From NCBI RefSeq assembly GCF_010669145.1, contig NZ_CP048632.1:744001-808000 (forward strand): a stretch of DNA of 64,000 nt, read 5' to 3'. Positions 7,522 through 17,050 of this stretch are shown here, piece after piece. Source of the DNA: Rhizobium oryzihabitans (GTDB lineage Bacteria > Pseudomonadota > Alphaproteobacteria > Rhizobiales > Rhizobiaceae). Both the position numbers and the translations under genes were made by a program. How positions within the stretch are numbered: position 1 is the stretch's first letter; the number at the start of each line of letters is the position of its first letter. The notes beneath the pieces were generated by a model. The model ran no database searches. It saw nothing but the letters and a program-made list of their open reading frames with translations, and had not been told where the DNA came from.

Positions 7522-10500
7522 ATGGCGAACAACAAGATCAGCGACTCTGTCGACGAGACTGCATTTCAGGCGTTGGAAGACGCCTTGCAGCTCGGTGCTT
7601 TCGAAGAAAAGCCGGAATCGCGGAAAACGACAGCGCCAAAGCAGCCGGAGGCCAGATTGAAGGAAGCCAGCAGACAGACCCCTGCTCCGGACGCCGCACG
7701 CGCGCCTGCCGAACAGGCACCGAAATCGCCCAATCTGGAAGCGGCAAATGACGGCTCCAAGCGCAGCCCGGCCATGATCCTGAAATCGCTCGAAGGCGGC
7801 TCGATCGGCGGCGCGCTCAGAAACGCGACGATCATGTCGGTGATCTGGGCGCTCGGCGGCCTCGGAATCGCGCATCTTCTTTATGGCAATGCGCTGTGGA
7901 ACATCGGTTCGCTTGCCGATCTCACCGCAATTCCCGGCCTGATGGCCATCATCGTCGGCATCATCGTGCCGGTCATGCTGTTCTTCGCCTTCGCGATCAT
8001 GATGGCGCGTGCCCGTGACCTGCGCAACGCCGCCCGTTCCATGGCCGAAGTCGCCCTCCGCCTTGCGGAGCCGGAAACCGTTGCGTCCGACCGGATCATG
8101 TCCGTCGGCCAGGCGGTTCGCCGCGAAGTCTCGGCGATGAATGACGGGATCGAGCGCACGATTGCGCGGGCGACGGAACTCGAAACGCTGGTCCATTCGG
8201 AAGTCAATGCACTTGAGCGCAGCTACGCGGACAATGAATTGCGTGTCCGCAGCCTCGTGCAGGAACTGACCGCGGAACGCGACGCCATCGTCAACCATGC
8301 AGAGCGCATCCGCTCGTCCATTATCGGCGCGCAGGAACAGATCAAGGAAGAGCTTTCCATCGTCGGCGAAGAGCTTTCGATGCGGCTTGCCACCAGCGGT
8401 GAGGCCTTCGCCTCGATGATCGACACGCGCTCGGCCGCGCTGCTCGAAAAATCACGCGCCTCCACGGAAGCAATGGGCAGCCTGATTGCCGCCAAGACAG
8501 AAAACCTGCTGCAGGCGCTGAATACATCAGGCTCGACCCTGTCGAACGAATTCGACATGCGTCTGCATAACCTCACCTCGACGATAGATGAGCGCGGCGA
8601 AGTTCTGCTCGAACGCTTCGCCATCCATGCTTCGACGCTCGACAGCGGTGCGGAAAGCCTCAACAGCGCGCTGGAGGAACGTACCCGCCAGCTCAACGAG
8701 ACGCTGTCCACCCGCACACTGGAACTCAACCGCAATATCGATCGCGGCCAGCAGATCATCGGCGGTTCTCTGGATACCGTGCTCGACAAGCTCTCCACGA
8801 CGCTTGAAGAAAAGGGTCTCTCCTTCCGCCAGAGCCTGCAGAGCACGGCTGACGATGCGATCATGGATCTCGATCTTCGCTCCGGCCTCTATGAGGAACG
8901 GCTGCAGGCAACGGTTGGCCAGGTCAATTCCGCCTTTGACGAGCATGTCGCAGATTTCGCCAGCGCCTTCGACCAGCGCGCAGGCAGCCTCGACAGCAAG
9001 CTGATGGAAAGCCTTGCCCGGATCAACGAAACCGTTGCCGGCGGTTCCGAAGCCCTCGACACCATGCTGACCAGCGGTCTTGAGCGCATCGGCACCACCA
9101 TGACCGATCAGTCGCTTGCCCTTGCAACCGCACTGGGCACGGGTCAGGAAATGCTCGAAAGCGCGCTTGAAACCCGCACCCGCGAGTTCAGCGACGCGAT
9201 CAGCCAGCGCACCACCGACATCACCAATGCCTTTGCCTATTCGCACGAGAAGATCGACGGCGTACTGGCGGAGCGCAGCAACGCCCTGTTCGGCGCGCTT
9301 TCGGCCAGCCAGGACCGTTTCGACGAGGCGCTTGCAAGCCGTTCGCTGGCCATCACCGGCTCGGTCTCCGGCACGGCCGAACGTCTTGCCGCGATGCTTG
9401 ATGAACGCGCAGCCGCAATCAACAATGTCGTCGCCGATGTCGAGCGCCGTCTTTCGGAAACGCTCGAAACCCGGGCTGCCGCCATCACCGGTGCCGTTTC
9501 CGGCATCGAGGACCGCATTTCCGACACGCTGGAAAGCCGCACGGCTGCCCTTCATGACGTTGTATCAGGCGCCGAAAACCGCATCGCCGAAACGCTCGAT
9601 GGCCGTACGGCCGCTCTTTCCAGCGCAATTTCCGGCGTAGAGGAACGCATCGCCGACACGATGGACAGCCGCACGCTGTCGCTGGACATGACCTTCGCCA
9701 ATGTCGAGGAAAGACTTTCCGAGACGCTGGACAACCGCACCTCCGCGCTGACCGGCATTGTCGCCAGTGCTGAAGAGAAGATCGCGGGCGCGCTCGACAG
9801 CCGCACCGCCACCTTCGGCGACGTCGTCGCCGGTGCCGAGACCCGTATCGCAGAAACGCTGGATGGCCGCACGGCAGCGCTCAACGCCGTGGTTTCCGGT
9901 GCGGAAGAACGCATCGCAGATGCACTCGACAGCCGCACCATGGCGCTCGACATGGCGTTTTCCGGTGCAGAGGAAAAAATCACCGAAGCGCTCGACACCC
10001 GCACGGCCGCCCTTGGCGAGCTGGTGGCCGGTGCCGAGACCCGCATTGCCGATGCACTCGACAGCCGCACGGATGCCCTCAAGAACGTCGTTTCCGGTGC
10101 GGAAGAGCGGATCACGGATGTGCTCGACAGCCGCACCATGGCGCTCGACATGAGCTTCTCCGGTGTTGAAGAAAAGATCGCCGATATTCTCGATGGCCGC
10201 ACCGCCGCAATTCATACGGCTGTTTCCGGGGTTGAGGACCGTATTGCCGGCGCATTGGACAGCCGTACAGCTGCGCTCTCAGGGATCGTCTCCGGCGCGG
10301 AAGAACGTATCGCGGATGCGCTCGACAGCCGTACCATGGCGCTCGACATGACGATTTCGGGTGTCGAGGAGCGGATCGCCGAGGCCATGGATGCTAGAAC
10401 CGCCTCGCTTTCGCTGGCAGCGGCCGGCGTAGGCCAGCGACTGGAATCGACTGCCTTCACGCTCGAAAACGCACTTGCTAGCGGCCACGAGCGGCTGGAG

Positions 10501-13500
10501 ACCATGCTCGGCTCGCAGGCCGAGCGCATCGCGGGCTCGCTCGAGCGCAATAGCGGCCTGATCGAGCAGAGCGTCTCGGGCGCAGCCAACCGTATCGAAA
10601 GCGTCGTGGAAGACGGCAGCAGCCGTTTTGCGCAGACGGTGGAAGAAGGCGTTTCCCGCCTCGAAAGCAATCTCTCGCAGTCGCATGAGGATATCCGCAC
10701 CGCGCTCGACCAGCGTCAGGCGGATCTCGCCGCAACCTTGAGTTCGGCAACCACCCAGATGGGTGACATGCTTTCCGAACAGGCGATGATGATCGGCACC
10801 ACCGTCGCATCAAGCGCCAGCATGCTCGAACTCTCGCTTGAGACCCAGCAGGAAACCTTGCAGAAGGCGATTGACGGCAGTGCGGCGACGCTGGAAGAGC
10901 GTCTTCGCAACAGCGCAGGCGATATCGCCGTCAAGATCGGCGAAGCTGCCCGAGAAATCGGCGGCGCGACCGATGCGCTCTCCTCGCGGATCGAAACCTC
11001 GATTGGAAGCGTCACAGGCAGGCTCGACGAGACCGGCGCACGCATCGAGACCTCGCTCGGTACGCTGCAGGAGCGCGTTTCGAGTGATCTCGGCAACGTC
11101 AACACCTCGATCGAAGATGCCGGCCGTCGCTTTGCCGATGCGCTGGAAGACAAGACTGCCGCCTTTGCCCGCACCAGCGATGATGCGGCTCAACGCATCA
11201 CCGGCATTCTGGACGAGCAGGCGATACGCGTCAGCGACACCTTCGAAAGCCGCACCAACCGTCTGGCGGAAACCTTCGATGCCGGCTCGGCCCGCATCGA
11301 CGAGCGCCTCGGCACCATGGACCGCGCGCTGACGATCGGTCTCGAAAACGTCAACCGCACCATTGAAGGCAAGGCGAGCGATCTCGCCGTCAGCCTGCGT
11401 GGCGCGGTCATCTCCGCCACCCAGAGCATCGGCGAAGAGGCTACCCGTTCCACGTCCCTTCTCGCCAAGTCCGGCTCGGAATTCGCAGAGCAGGTGCAGG
11501 CGCAGAACGAGGCCTTCACCAAGGCTATCGAGGAGCGGTCCGGCGAGATCGTCAACCGCATTTCGGATGCGCAGACGCGCCTTTCCGGCCAGGCCGCCGC
11601 TGTCGCCCAGACCTTCTCCGAGGCCGGCAACATCATCGTCAACAAGGTTGCCGAGGCTGAAGCGGTCGTGCGGTCGCAGGTCGGCGTCATTTCCGAGACA
11701 CTGACCGGCGTCGAATCGGCCCTCGACGCACGCGGCGAATCCATCCGCTCGGCGCTGGACAACCGTACCCGCGAGCTCAACTCGATGCTGGCCAGCCGTT
11801 CCGCGGAACTGTCTCGCCTCATCGAGGAGAAGGCAAAGCCGGTGGTCGACGAATACGCCACCATCGGTCGCGAAGCCGCCGAAAAGATCGTTTCCGCCGC
11901 CCAGCAGAGCGCCGAACTCCTGTCGCAGAGCAACAGCGGCATGGTCGGTATGGTGGAACAGGCGATCAGCGATTACGCCAATGCCGGTACGGATGCGGCA
12001 AGCAAGCTTGTCGCGGCCACCCGCCAGAGCACCGACATGCTGTCGCAGACCCATACCGCCATGGCGGATGCCGTCGAGCAGGGTATCGACAAATACGCCC
12101 GTGCGGGCAGCGATGCAGCCAACAAGCTGGTCGCCGCCACCCGCCAGAGCACCGACATGCTGTCGCAGACCCATAACAGCATGGCCGAAATCGTCGAACA
12201 GTCGGCAACCAACTTCAACTCCGCTGTCGAGCGCGCCGCGCAGGAATTCGGCACGGCCGACGAAGCGCTGAACGCATCGGCGACCCGCTTCTCCGATAGC
12301 GCCTCGCAGGCCGCCGACATGGTGTCCAGCTCCAGCCGTCTGCTCGAAGGAAAGATCGACCGTCTGTCGAATATTTCCGGCCAGACACTGGCGCAGGTTG
12401 CCGGTATCGTCGGACGCTTCGAGGAACATTCGAAGGTGCTGAGCCAGGCATCCGAACTGCTCAACGCGGCACAGTCGAGCCTCGTCGGCACGCTGGAAGA
12501 ACGTCAGGACGCGCTTCGCAGCCTGTCCGTCGGTCTCGTCAAGCGCTCCGAGGAAATCGAAAGCGCCATGCGCAACGTCGTCGGCGTTGTGGAAACCACG
12601 CTCAACGATGCCGAGGAGCGTTCGCAGAACGTCGCCGGCAATCTGCGGGACAATCTGCAGGCATCCTTCACCGATATCGGCCGTTCGCTCGATGAGACCG
12701 AACAGCGCGCCCGCTCGGCCGCACAGACCATGCGGGGGGCCCTGCTTGCCGCCGGTCAGGATGCCAGCCGCTCCATCGAAAGCACGCTTTCCGACGCGCA
12801 GAAATATTCCGACGAACTCGTCAACCGCCTGCGTGGCGGCGTCGAATCCTCGCTTTCGGAAGTCGACAATCTTCTGGGCAGCGCCTCGGAAAAATCCAAT
12901 GCCGCCGCCGCCAACCTCAAGGAAACCCTGCGTCAGGCTGTCGAAGAAGCTGTCAGCCGCTTTGCCGGCGCGACGGACGAAATCCGTCGCTCCAGCCACG
13001 ACATCCGCCGCGAGCTGGATGCGACGCGTGCGGAACTGAAGCGCGGCGCATTCGACCTGCCGGAAGAGGCCAAGGAAAGCGCTGCCGCCATGCGCCGCGC
13101 CGTTTCCGAGCAGATCAAGGCCCTGCAGGATATTTCCCAGCTTGTCGGTCGTTCGACCCACCAGATGGAAGTCTCCGAACCGGTGGCCCGCGCCATCGCA
13201 GCGACCCAGCCAGCCGCCGAGCGCCGCGTCGAGGCGCGTCCGCAGCCGGCAGCAGCCGCTCCGGTGCAGCAGCGCCCGGCGCAGCCGCAGACTGGCGCCG
13301 CACCTGCCTTGCGCGGTACGCTGCCGCTTGAGAACCGCCAGGTCGAAAACCGTCAGGCACCTGCCCCGTCGCAGACGGCAACAGCGCCTGCCGGACGTCG
13401 CGAAGAAGGTGGCGGCTGGATCAGCGATCTGCTGCGCGGCGCATCACAGGAAACGCCAGCAGCGTCCACACCGCGCGCCAACACTGAGCAGCAGCCGACC

Positions 13501-13872
13501 CGTGCGGCCGACACCCGCAATCCGCGCCACATGGTCGAATCGCTGAACTCGCTGTCCGTCGACATTGCCCGCGCCATCGACCACGATGCGTCCGTGGAAC
13601 TGTGGCGCCGGTACCAGCGCGGCGAGCGCGACGTCTTTACCCGCCGCCTCTACACGCTGAAAGGTCAGACGACGTTTGACGAGATCAAGCGCAAATACGA
13701 GCGGGAAGCCGAATTCCGCACCGCCGTGGACCGCTACATCACCGATTTCGAAAAGCTGCTCGCCGATGTGGCGCGCACCGACCGCGACCGGAGTGTTACC
13801 CAGTCCTACCTCACCTCCGATACCGGCAAGGTCTATACGATGCTTGCGCATGCGGCAGGTCGGTTCAACTGA
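7522..13872 (+). CDS. gpr: growth pole ring protein GPR, giant membrane-anchored coiled-coil protein
   Basis: 2116 residues from the ATG at 7522, which has GAGG nine bases upstream. An in-frame ATG at 7468 has no such site. GPR of A. tumefaciens, about this size and described as apolipoprotein-like, forms a ring at the growing pole and is required for polar growth and rod shape. Layout: a charged Ala/Pro-rich N-terminus (1-85); two membrane segments (about 102-122 and 138-163); roughly 1650 residues of uninterrupted helix including 18 exact-length 22-residue repeats (572-967) and three 40-residue repeats; a Pro/Gln-rich linker; and a conserved C-terminal globular part (HMVESLNSLSVDIARAIDHD onward). 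Very few Cys, Pro or Trp occur in the rod. Identification rests on length, architecture and recall of the family. Confidence 0.9.
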   Translation: MANNKISDSVDETAFQALEDALQLGAFEEKPESRKTTAPKQPEARLKEASRQTPAPDAARAPAEQAPKSPNLEAANDGSKRSPAMILKSLEGGSIGGALRNATIMSVIWALGGLGIAHLLYGNALWNIGSLADLTAIPGLMAIIVGIIVPVMLFFAFAIMMARARDLRNAARSMAEVALRLAEPETVASDRIMSVGQAVRREVSAMNDGIERTIARATELETLVHSEVNALERSYADNELRVRSLVQELTAERDAIVNHAERIRSSIIGAQEQIKEELSIVGEELSMRLATSGEAFASMIDTRSAALLEKSRASTEAMGSLIAAKTENLLQALNTSGSTLSNEFDMRLHNLTSTIDERGEVLLERFAIHASTLDSGAESLNSALEERTRQLNETLSTRTLELNRNIDRGQQIIGGSLDTVLDKLSTTLEEKGLSFRQSLQSTADDAIMDLDLRSGLYEERLQATVGQVNSAFDEHVADFASAFDQRAGSLDSKLMESLARINETVAGGSEALDTMLTSGLERIGTTMTDQSLALATALGTGQEMLESALETRTREFSDAISQRTTDITNAFAYSHEKIDGVLAERSNALFGALSASQDRFDEALASRSLAITGSVSGTAERLAAMLDERAAAINNVVADVERRLSETLETRAAAITGAVSGIEDRISDTLESRTAALHDVVSGAENRIAETLDGRTAALSSAISGVEERIADTMDSRTLSLDMTFANVEERLSETLDNRTSALTGIVASAEEKIAGALDSRTATFGDVVAGAETRIAETLDGRTAALNAVVSGAEERIADALDSRTMALDMAFSGAEEKITEALDTRTAALGELVAGAETRIADALDSRTDALKNVVSGAEERITDVLDSRTMALDMSFSGVEEKIADILDGRTAAIHTAVSGVEDRIAGALDSRTAALSGIVSGAEERIADALDSRTMALDMTISGVEERIAEAMDARTASLSLAAAGVGQRLESTAFTLENALASGHERLETMLGSQAERIAGSLERNSGLIEQSVSGAANRIESVVEDGSSRFAQTVEEGVSRLESNLSQSHEDIRTALDQRQADLAATLSSATTQMGDMLSEQAMMIGTTVASSASMLELSLETQQETLQKAIDGSAATLEERLRNSAGDIAVKIGEAAREIGGATDALSSRIETSIGSVTGRLDETGARIETSLGTLQERVSSDLGNVNTSIEDAGRRFADALEDKTAAFARTSDDAAQRITGILDEQAIRVSDTFESRTNRLAETFDAGSARIDERLGTMDRALTIGLENVNRTIEGKASDLAVSLRGAVISATQSIGEEATRSTSLLAKSGSEFAEQVQAQNEAFTKAIEERSGEIVNRISDAQTRLSGQAAAVAQTFSEAGNIIVNKVAEAEAVVRSQVGVISETLTGVESALDARGESIRSALDNRTRELNSMLASRSAELSRLIEEKAKPVVDEYATIGREAAEKIVSAAQQSAELLSQSNSGMVGMVEQAISDYANAGTDAASKLVAATRQSTDMLSQTHTAMADAVEQGIDKYARAGSDAANKLVAATRQSTDMLSQTHNSMAEIVEQSATNFNSAVERAAQEFGTADEALNASATRFSDSASQAADMVSSSSRLLEGKIDRLSNISGQTLAQVAGIVGRFEEHSKVLSQASELLNAAQSSLVGTLEERQDALRSLSVGLVKRSEEIESAMRNVVGVVETTLNDAEERSQNVAGNLRDNLQASFTDIGRSLDETEQRARSAAQTMRGALLAAGQDASRSIESTLSDAQKYSDELVNRLRGGVESSLSEVDNLLGSASEKSNAAAANLKETLRQAVEEAVSRFAGATDEIRRSSHDIRRELDATRAELKRGAFDLPEEAKESAAAMRRAVSEQIKALQDISQLVGRSTHQMEVSEPVARAIAATQPAAERRVEARPQPAAAAPVQQRPAQPQTGAAPALRGTLPLENRQVENRQAPAPSQTATAPAGRREEGGGWISDLLRGASQETPAASTPRANTEQQPTRAADTRNPRHMVESLNSLSVDIARAIDHDASVELWRRYQRGERDVFTRRLYTLKGQTTFDEIKRKYEREAEFRTAVDRYITDFEKLLADVARTDRDRSVTQSYLTSDTGKVYTMLAHAAGRFN
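9235..10422 (+). repeat. 18 tandem 66-bp units encoding 22-residue helical repeats in gpr
   Basis: Read as codons, this stretch divides without gaps into 18 units of 22 residues. The best-preserved ones read SGAEERIADALDSRT plus seven residues, commonly ending ALDM-x-x or AL-x-x-VV. Each unit is two 11-residue (hendecad) turns, the period of apolipoprotein-like and some right-handed coiled coils. Units 5-18 are most alike. Three units contain SRTMALDM with nearly identical DNA (around 9940, 10130 and 10330), suggesting expansion by unequal recombination. Confidence 0.85.
11857..12216 (+). repeat. three tandem 120-bp units (40 residues each) in gpr
   Basis: Units at 11857-11976, 11977-12096 and 12097-12216. 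Units 2 and 3 share ATRQSTDMLSQTH at the protein level and about 35 consecutive identical bases around 12020-12055 and 12140-12175. Unit 1 is a diverged copy (AAQQSAELLSQSN at the same place). This is a repeat class distinct from the 22-residue one. Confidence 0.8.
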
Positions 13873-13898
13873 TCTCTGGTGCGAGTAGAAACAATAAA

Positions 13899-13922
13899 AC
13901 CCCGGTCATGACCGGGGTTTTT
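13899..13922. terminator. intrinsic terminator after gpr, probably bidirectional
   Basis: A perfect 20-base palindrome ACCCCGGTCATGACCGGGGT (13899-13918) is followed by T's on the plus strand and by TTTTATT on the minus strand, so it can end both gpr and the convergent phzF-like gene. Confidence 0.88.
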
Positions 13923-13975
13923 CATTTTGGCTGACAGGCGGATTTTCGACTGGAATTCAGCCGGTTGCCTTCAAA

Positions 13976-14899
13976 TCAAATCTCGAATGTGCCAGACGCG
14001 ACCCGCACCGCGTGGCCGCCGATGCGGGCACGGGCGATTTCGCCGTCCTTGATGTCCATGCGCAGGTGGATGTGGGACGGCCGCTCCATCTCCACGCCCT
14101 GCTCCACCAGGATGGGATAGTGACCGTCGGTCAGGCCGTCGAAATGATGGATGGCACCCGAGAGTGCAGCAACGGCCGAGCCGGTGGCAGGGTCTTCCGA
14201 AATGCCCATATCCGGCGAGAACATGCGGGCATGGAATTTCGCCGCATGATTGACGCCGCCGCGACAGTAGATATAGACCGCCGCCAGGCGTCCCTCTACC
14301 AGCGGCGCGGTGCGCAACCACAGATTGGCGTCAAAATCCATGTCGCTGATGGCGGCGATGTTGTGCAGCGGCACGAGCAGGAACGGCACGCCCGCCGTCC
14401 AGATCGACGGGACGTGGTTTTCAAAGCCGAGATGGCCTTCGCTGACACCCAGCGCGTCGGCAAGTGCTGTATGATCGAGCGGCAGGTCGACGCGCGAGGA
14501 TTTGCGCGGCAGGTCGAATTCGGCAAAGCTGACCGCGCCGGCGCGCATCTTCACCGCACAGCGCACCGGGCCCACCTGCTCCTCCAGCACGCAGACCATG
14601 TCGATATCGTCATCGTCTTCGCCACGATTGCGCTCGGCGATCGCAACCGCCGCGCCGACGGTCGGATGGCCGGCGAAGGGCAATTCGCCCGAAGGTGTAA
14701 AGATACGCAGCGACGCCGCATGGGCCGGGTTACCCGAACGATTGACGAAAACGGTCTCGGAAAGGTTCATTTCCCGGGCGATCGCCTGCATTGTCACCTG
14801 ATCGAGATCGTCCGCGTCATACATGACCGCCAGCGGGTTTCCCGCCATTCTGGTCTCGGTAAAGACATCGTAGATATTGTAGTTCAGTACCACACCCAT
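13976..14899 (-). CDS. PhzF-family isomerase/epimerase
   Basis: 307 residues from the ATG at 14899, which has GAGGA nine bases upstream. An earlier in-frame ATG at 14986 would add 29 non-family residues. The diaminopimelate-epimerase-like PhzF fold is shown by YDVFTETRMAGNPLAVM at the N-terminus, with the NP...ET catalytic surroundings (ARE-MNLSETVFV), PSGELPFAGHPTVGAAVAI, and SPDMGISEDPATGSAVAAL in the second half. PhzF proteins isomerise varied small molecules; the substrate here cannot be told. Monocistronic, convergent with gpr. Confidence 0.88.
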   Translation of the reverse strand: MGVVLNYNIYDVFTETRMAGNPLAVMYDADDLDQVTMQAIAREMNLSETVFVNRSGNPAHAASLRIFTPSGELPFAGHPTVGAAVAIAERNRGEDDDDIDMVCVLEEQVGPVRCAVKMRAGAVSFAEFDLPRKSSRVDLPLDHTALADALGVSEGHLGFENHVPSIWTAGVPFLLVPLHNIAAISDMDFDANLWLRTAPLVEGRLAAVYIYCRGGVNHAAKFHARMFSPDMGISEDPATGSAVAALSGAIHHFDGLTDGHYPILVEQGVEMERPSHIHLRMDIKDGEIARARIGGHAVRVASGTFEI

Positions 14900-15195
14900 C
14901 TCCTGCCATTCCTCATTCCGCCTGCTTTGCGCAAACTGCCTCAGGCCGCCCCGCATCGCAACCCTTTCTCCGAGACGATAAATCAAGAAGCTGTGGACCG
15001 GCCTCGGGTGAGAAAGGCGAACGCCTGCCTGCCCGAAAGGCCTTGTGGCGAGCCGCTGTCTTCATGTACCAAGGACGGGTCTTGTGGCTTGCAAGCGACC
15101 GTGCCCGTCCCGGTCTGGAGATTGCAAGTCGCTTCAACAGGTTAGAACATCTGTCACAGGCCGGTTGCGGTTTGTGTCGTTGTCGAGGGAAGCGG

Positions 15196-15969
15196 ATGTC
15201 GCATTCTACCCATTCACTATCCTTCGTCGCATCTGCATCAGAAGAGGCGCAGATGGCGATGGAGGAGCTGAAAACGGCTTACGGCAACGCGCCTTTCGAG
15301 GAAGCCGAGGTGATCGTCGCGCTCGGCGGCGACGGCTTCATGCTGCAGATCCTCAACGAGACCATGAATTCCGGCAGACGCGTCTACGGCATGAACCGGG
15401 GATCGGTCGGGTTTTTGATGAATGACTACCGCGTGGAAGGCCTGCGCGAGCGCATCGCGGTGGCGACGGGCAATGATTTTCACCCGCTGCGCATGACGAC
15501 GACGGATTCCGATGGCGACGAGTTTACGGCACTCGCCATGAATGAGGTGAGCCTCTTCCGGCAGTCGCATCAGGCCGCCAAACTTCGCGTCGAGGTGGAC
15601 GGCAAGGTGCGGCTGGAAGAGCTCATCTGCGATGGCATGATGGTCGCGACACCCGCAGGATCAACGGCCTACAATTTCTCCGCCCATGGGCCGATCCTGC
15701 CGCTCGAATCACCGCTTCTGGCGCTCACCCCCGTCAGCGCCTTCCGGCCACGGCGCTGGCGCGGCGCGCTGTTGCCGAACAAGGTGACGGTCGATATTCA
15801 CGTTCTGGAGCGGGACAAACGACCGGTAAACGCGGTGGCCGACCATACGGAGGTGAAATCCGTTCGCCATGTGCGGATTGCGCAATCGCAGGACAGAACG
15901 GCCAGAATTCTCTCGGACCCGGACCGTTCGTGGTCCGACCGGGTTCTCGCCGAACAATTCAACAATTGA
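15196..15969 (+). CDS. nadK: NAD kinase
   Basis: ATP-dependent phosphorylation of NAD to NADP. 257 residues from the ATG at 15196 with GAGGGA upstream, the short length usual in Rhizobiales. The kinase motif GGDG is at residues 44-47 (VIVALGGDGFML), followed by GMNRGSVGFLMN, the conserved AMNEV, DGMMVATPAGSTAYNFSAHGP and a C-terminal beta-sandwich. A longer in-frame extension back to 15043 lacks a ribosome-binding site and family similarity. Confidence 0.95.
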   Translation: MSHSTHSLSFVASASEEAQMAMEELKTAYGNAPFEEAEVIVALGGDGFMLQILNETMNSGRRVYGMNRGSVGFLMNDYRVEGLRERIAVATGNDFHPLRMTTTDSDGDEFTALAMNEVSLFRQSHQAAKLRVEVDGKVRLEELICDGMMVATPAGSTAYNFSAHGPILPLESPLLALTPVSAFRPRRWRGALLPNKVTVDIHVLERDKRPVNAVADHTEVKSVRHVRIAQSQDRTARILSDPDRSWSDRVLAEQFNN

Positions 15970-15990
15970 CACCAACCACTGACAACGACC

Positions 15991-16491
15991 ATGCACCTGA
16001 AAAGATCGATCCTTGCAACACTCATATTCGCCACCGCCGTGCTTTCCGCGCGGGCGCAGACGGAGGCGATCGACGCCCTGCCCGTGTCGGCGATATTCGT
16101 CGTCAGCAGCGGCATGTGGGAAGAGCAGAATTTGGAGCCGGTGAAAGGCGCCGATGGTCAGCTGCGGCCGCCGCCGGCGACGCCTACGCGCGGTTATTAC
16201 AAGGTTGTTGCAATCCGGCAGGACGATGGCACCGCGAAAGTCTACCTGCAGCGCATCGTATTCACCGCCAACGGGCCTAACCTCCTCGAAAATGTCGAGC
16301 TGGAAGAGTTCAGCCAGATGAAATCCTACGTCACGGATATTCGTCCCGAAAGCTCGAACGGCGCTTCCGCCTCGCCCGGCCTGTTCGTGACGGTCTATCT
16401 GAAAACGGACCCTATGGCCAAGGAAGCGGAAAGCTGGACAGTTCTGATCGACGAGCTTGGCGAGATGAAGATCGAGAAAGCTTCGAACTGA
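15991..16491 (+). CDS. exported protein of unknown function
   Basis: 166 residues with a clear signal peptide (MHLKRSILATLIFATAVLSARA, cleavage about residue 22). The mature part starts with acidic text and continues with beta-rich sequence (GYYKVVAIRQDDGTAKVYLQRI). There are no cysteines, repeats or known motif. It follows nadK by 21 bases and may be cotranscribed. I do not recognise the family. Confidence 0.75.
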   Translation: MHLKRSILATLIFATAVLSARAQTEAIDALPVSAIFVVSSGMWEEQNLEPVKGADGQLRPPPATPTRGYYKVVAIRQDDGTAKVYLQRIVFTANGPNLLENVELEEFSQMKSYVTDIRPESSNGASASPGLFVTVYLKTDPMAKEAESWTVLIDELGEMKIEKASN

Positions 16492-16494
16492 GGG

Positions 16495-16974
16495 CTAGAG
16501 CACGTCCGGTTTAAGCTCGTGCGGCCCGGCCAGAACCGCGCCGAAATGATGTTTCCATAATCTGGCACCGAGTTCGCCGCTACGGTCGAGGCTGGAACCC
16601 ACCGTCAGCCACGGCAGAAGCGTGGGATGAAGCCCCGCATCGAAAAATGCGAAACCGGCCGCCAGCACGCAGGTATCGGCCTGAATGCCACAGACCAATA
16701 CTCTTTCGACCTCCAGCGACAGAAGATGGTCGACAGCCTCCCTCGGCGGCGCATAGCCGTGCTTGATGAATATCCGATCTGCCTGAACCAGCGAGCAGTC
16801 GTCCCTGCCCGGCTTCCAACCCAGCTGCCGTTCGAAAGGCGTCACGCTTTCATCATGGCGCTCGACGCTGGCGACGCTCGGCATGGTGACGGCGAGTGCC
16901 GTTATCTCCGCCACAAGCGCGGCCGGCGGATTGAAGCTCGGCTGGACGTCGACGATGTAAAGCACCTGTTTCAT
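16495..16974 (-). CDS. isochorismatase-like cysteine hydrolase
   Basis: 159 residues from the ATG at 16974, with GGAGGA upstream. The catalytic triad of the nicotinamidase/isochorismatase superfamily is visible: D9 (YIVDVQPSF), K71 (RIFIKHGY) and C102 (GIQADTCVLAAG). The substrate (nicotinamide, an N-carbamoyl compound or other) is not predictable. It follows prfB on the same strand, but the prfB terminator (16990-17019) lies between, so it probably has limited read-through or its own promoter. Confidence 0.88.
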   Translation of the reverse strand: MKQVLYIVDVQPSFNPPAALVAEITALAVTMPSVASVERHDESVTPFERQLGWKPGRDDCSLVQADRIFIKHGYAPPREAVDHLLSLEVERVLVCGIQADTCVLAAGFAFFDAGLHPTLLPWLTVGSSLDRSGELGARLWKHHFGAVLAGPHELKPDVL

Positions 16975-16989
16975 GCATGTCCTCCAACG

Positions 16990-17019
16990 AAAAACCCCTC
17001 GCAACGGGCTTGCGAGGGG
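16990..17019 (-). terminator. prfB intrinsic terminator
   Basis: On the minus strand CCCCTCGCAA (17019-17010) pairs with TTGCGAGGGG (17004-16995) around a 5-base loop and is followed by five T. It lies 32 bases after the prfB stop. Confidence 0.9.
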
Positions 17020-17050
17020 TGATCTTTGTTTCAATCGACGCTTGGGCGCG

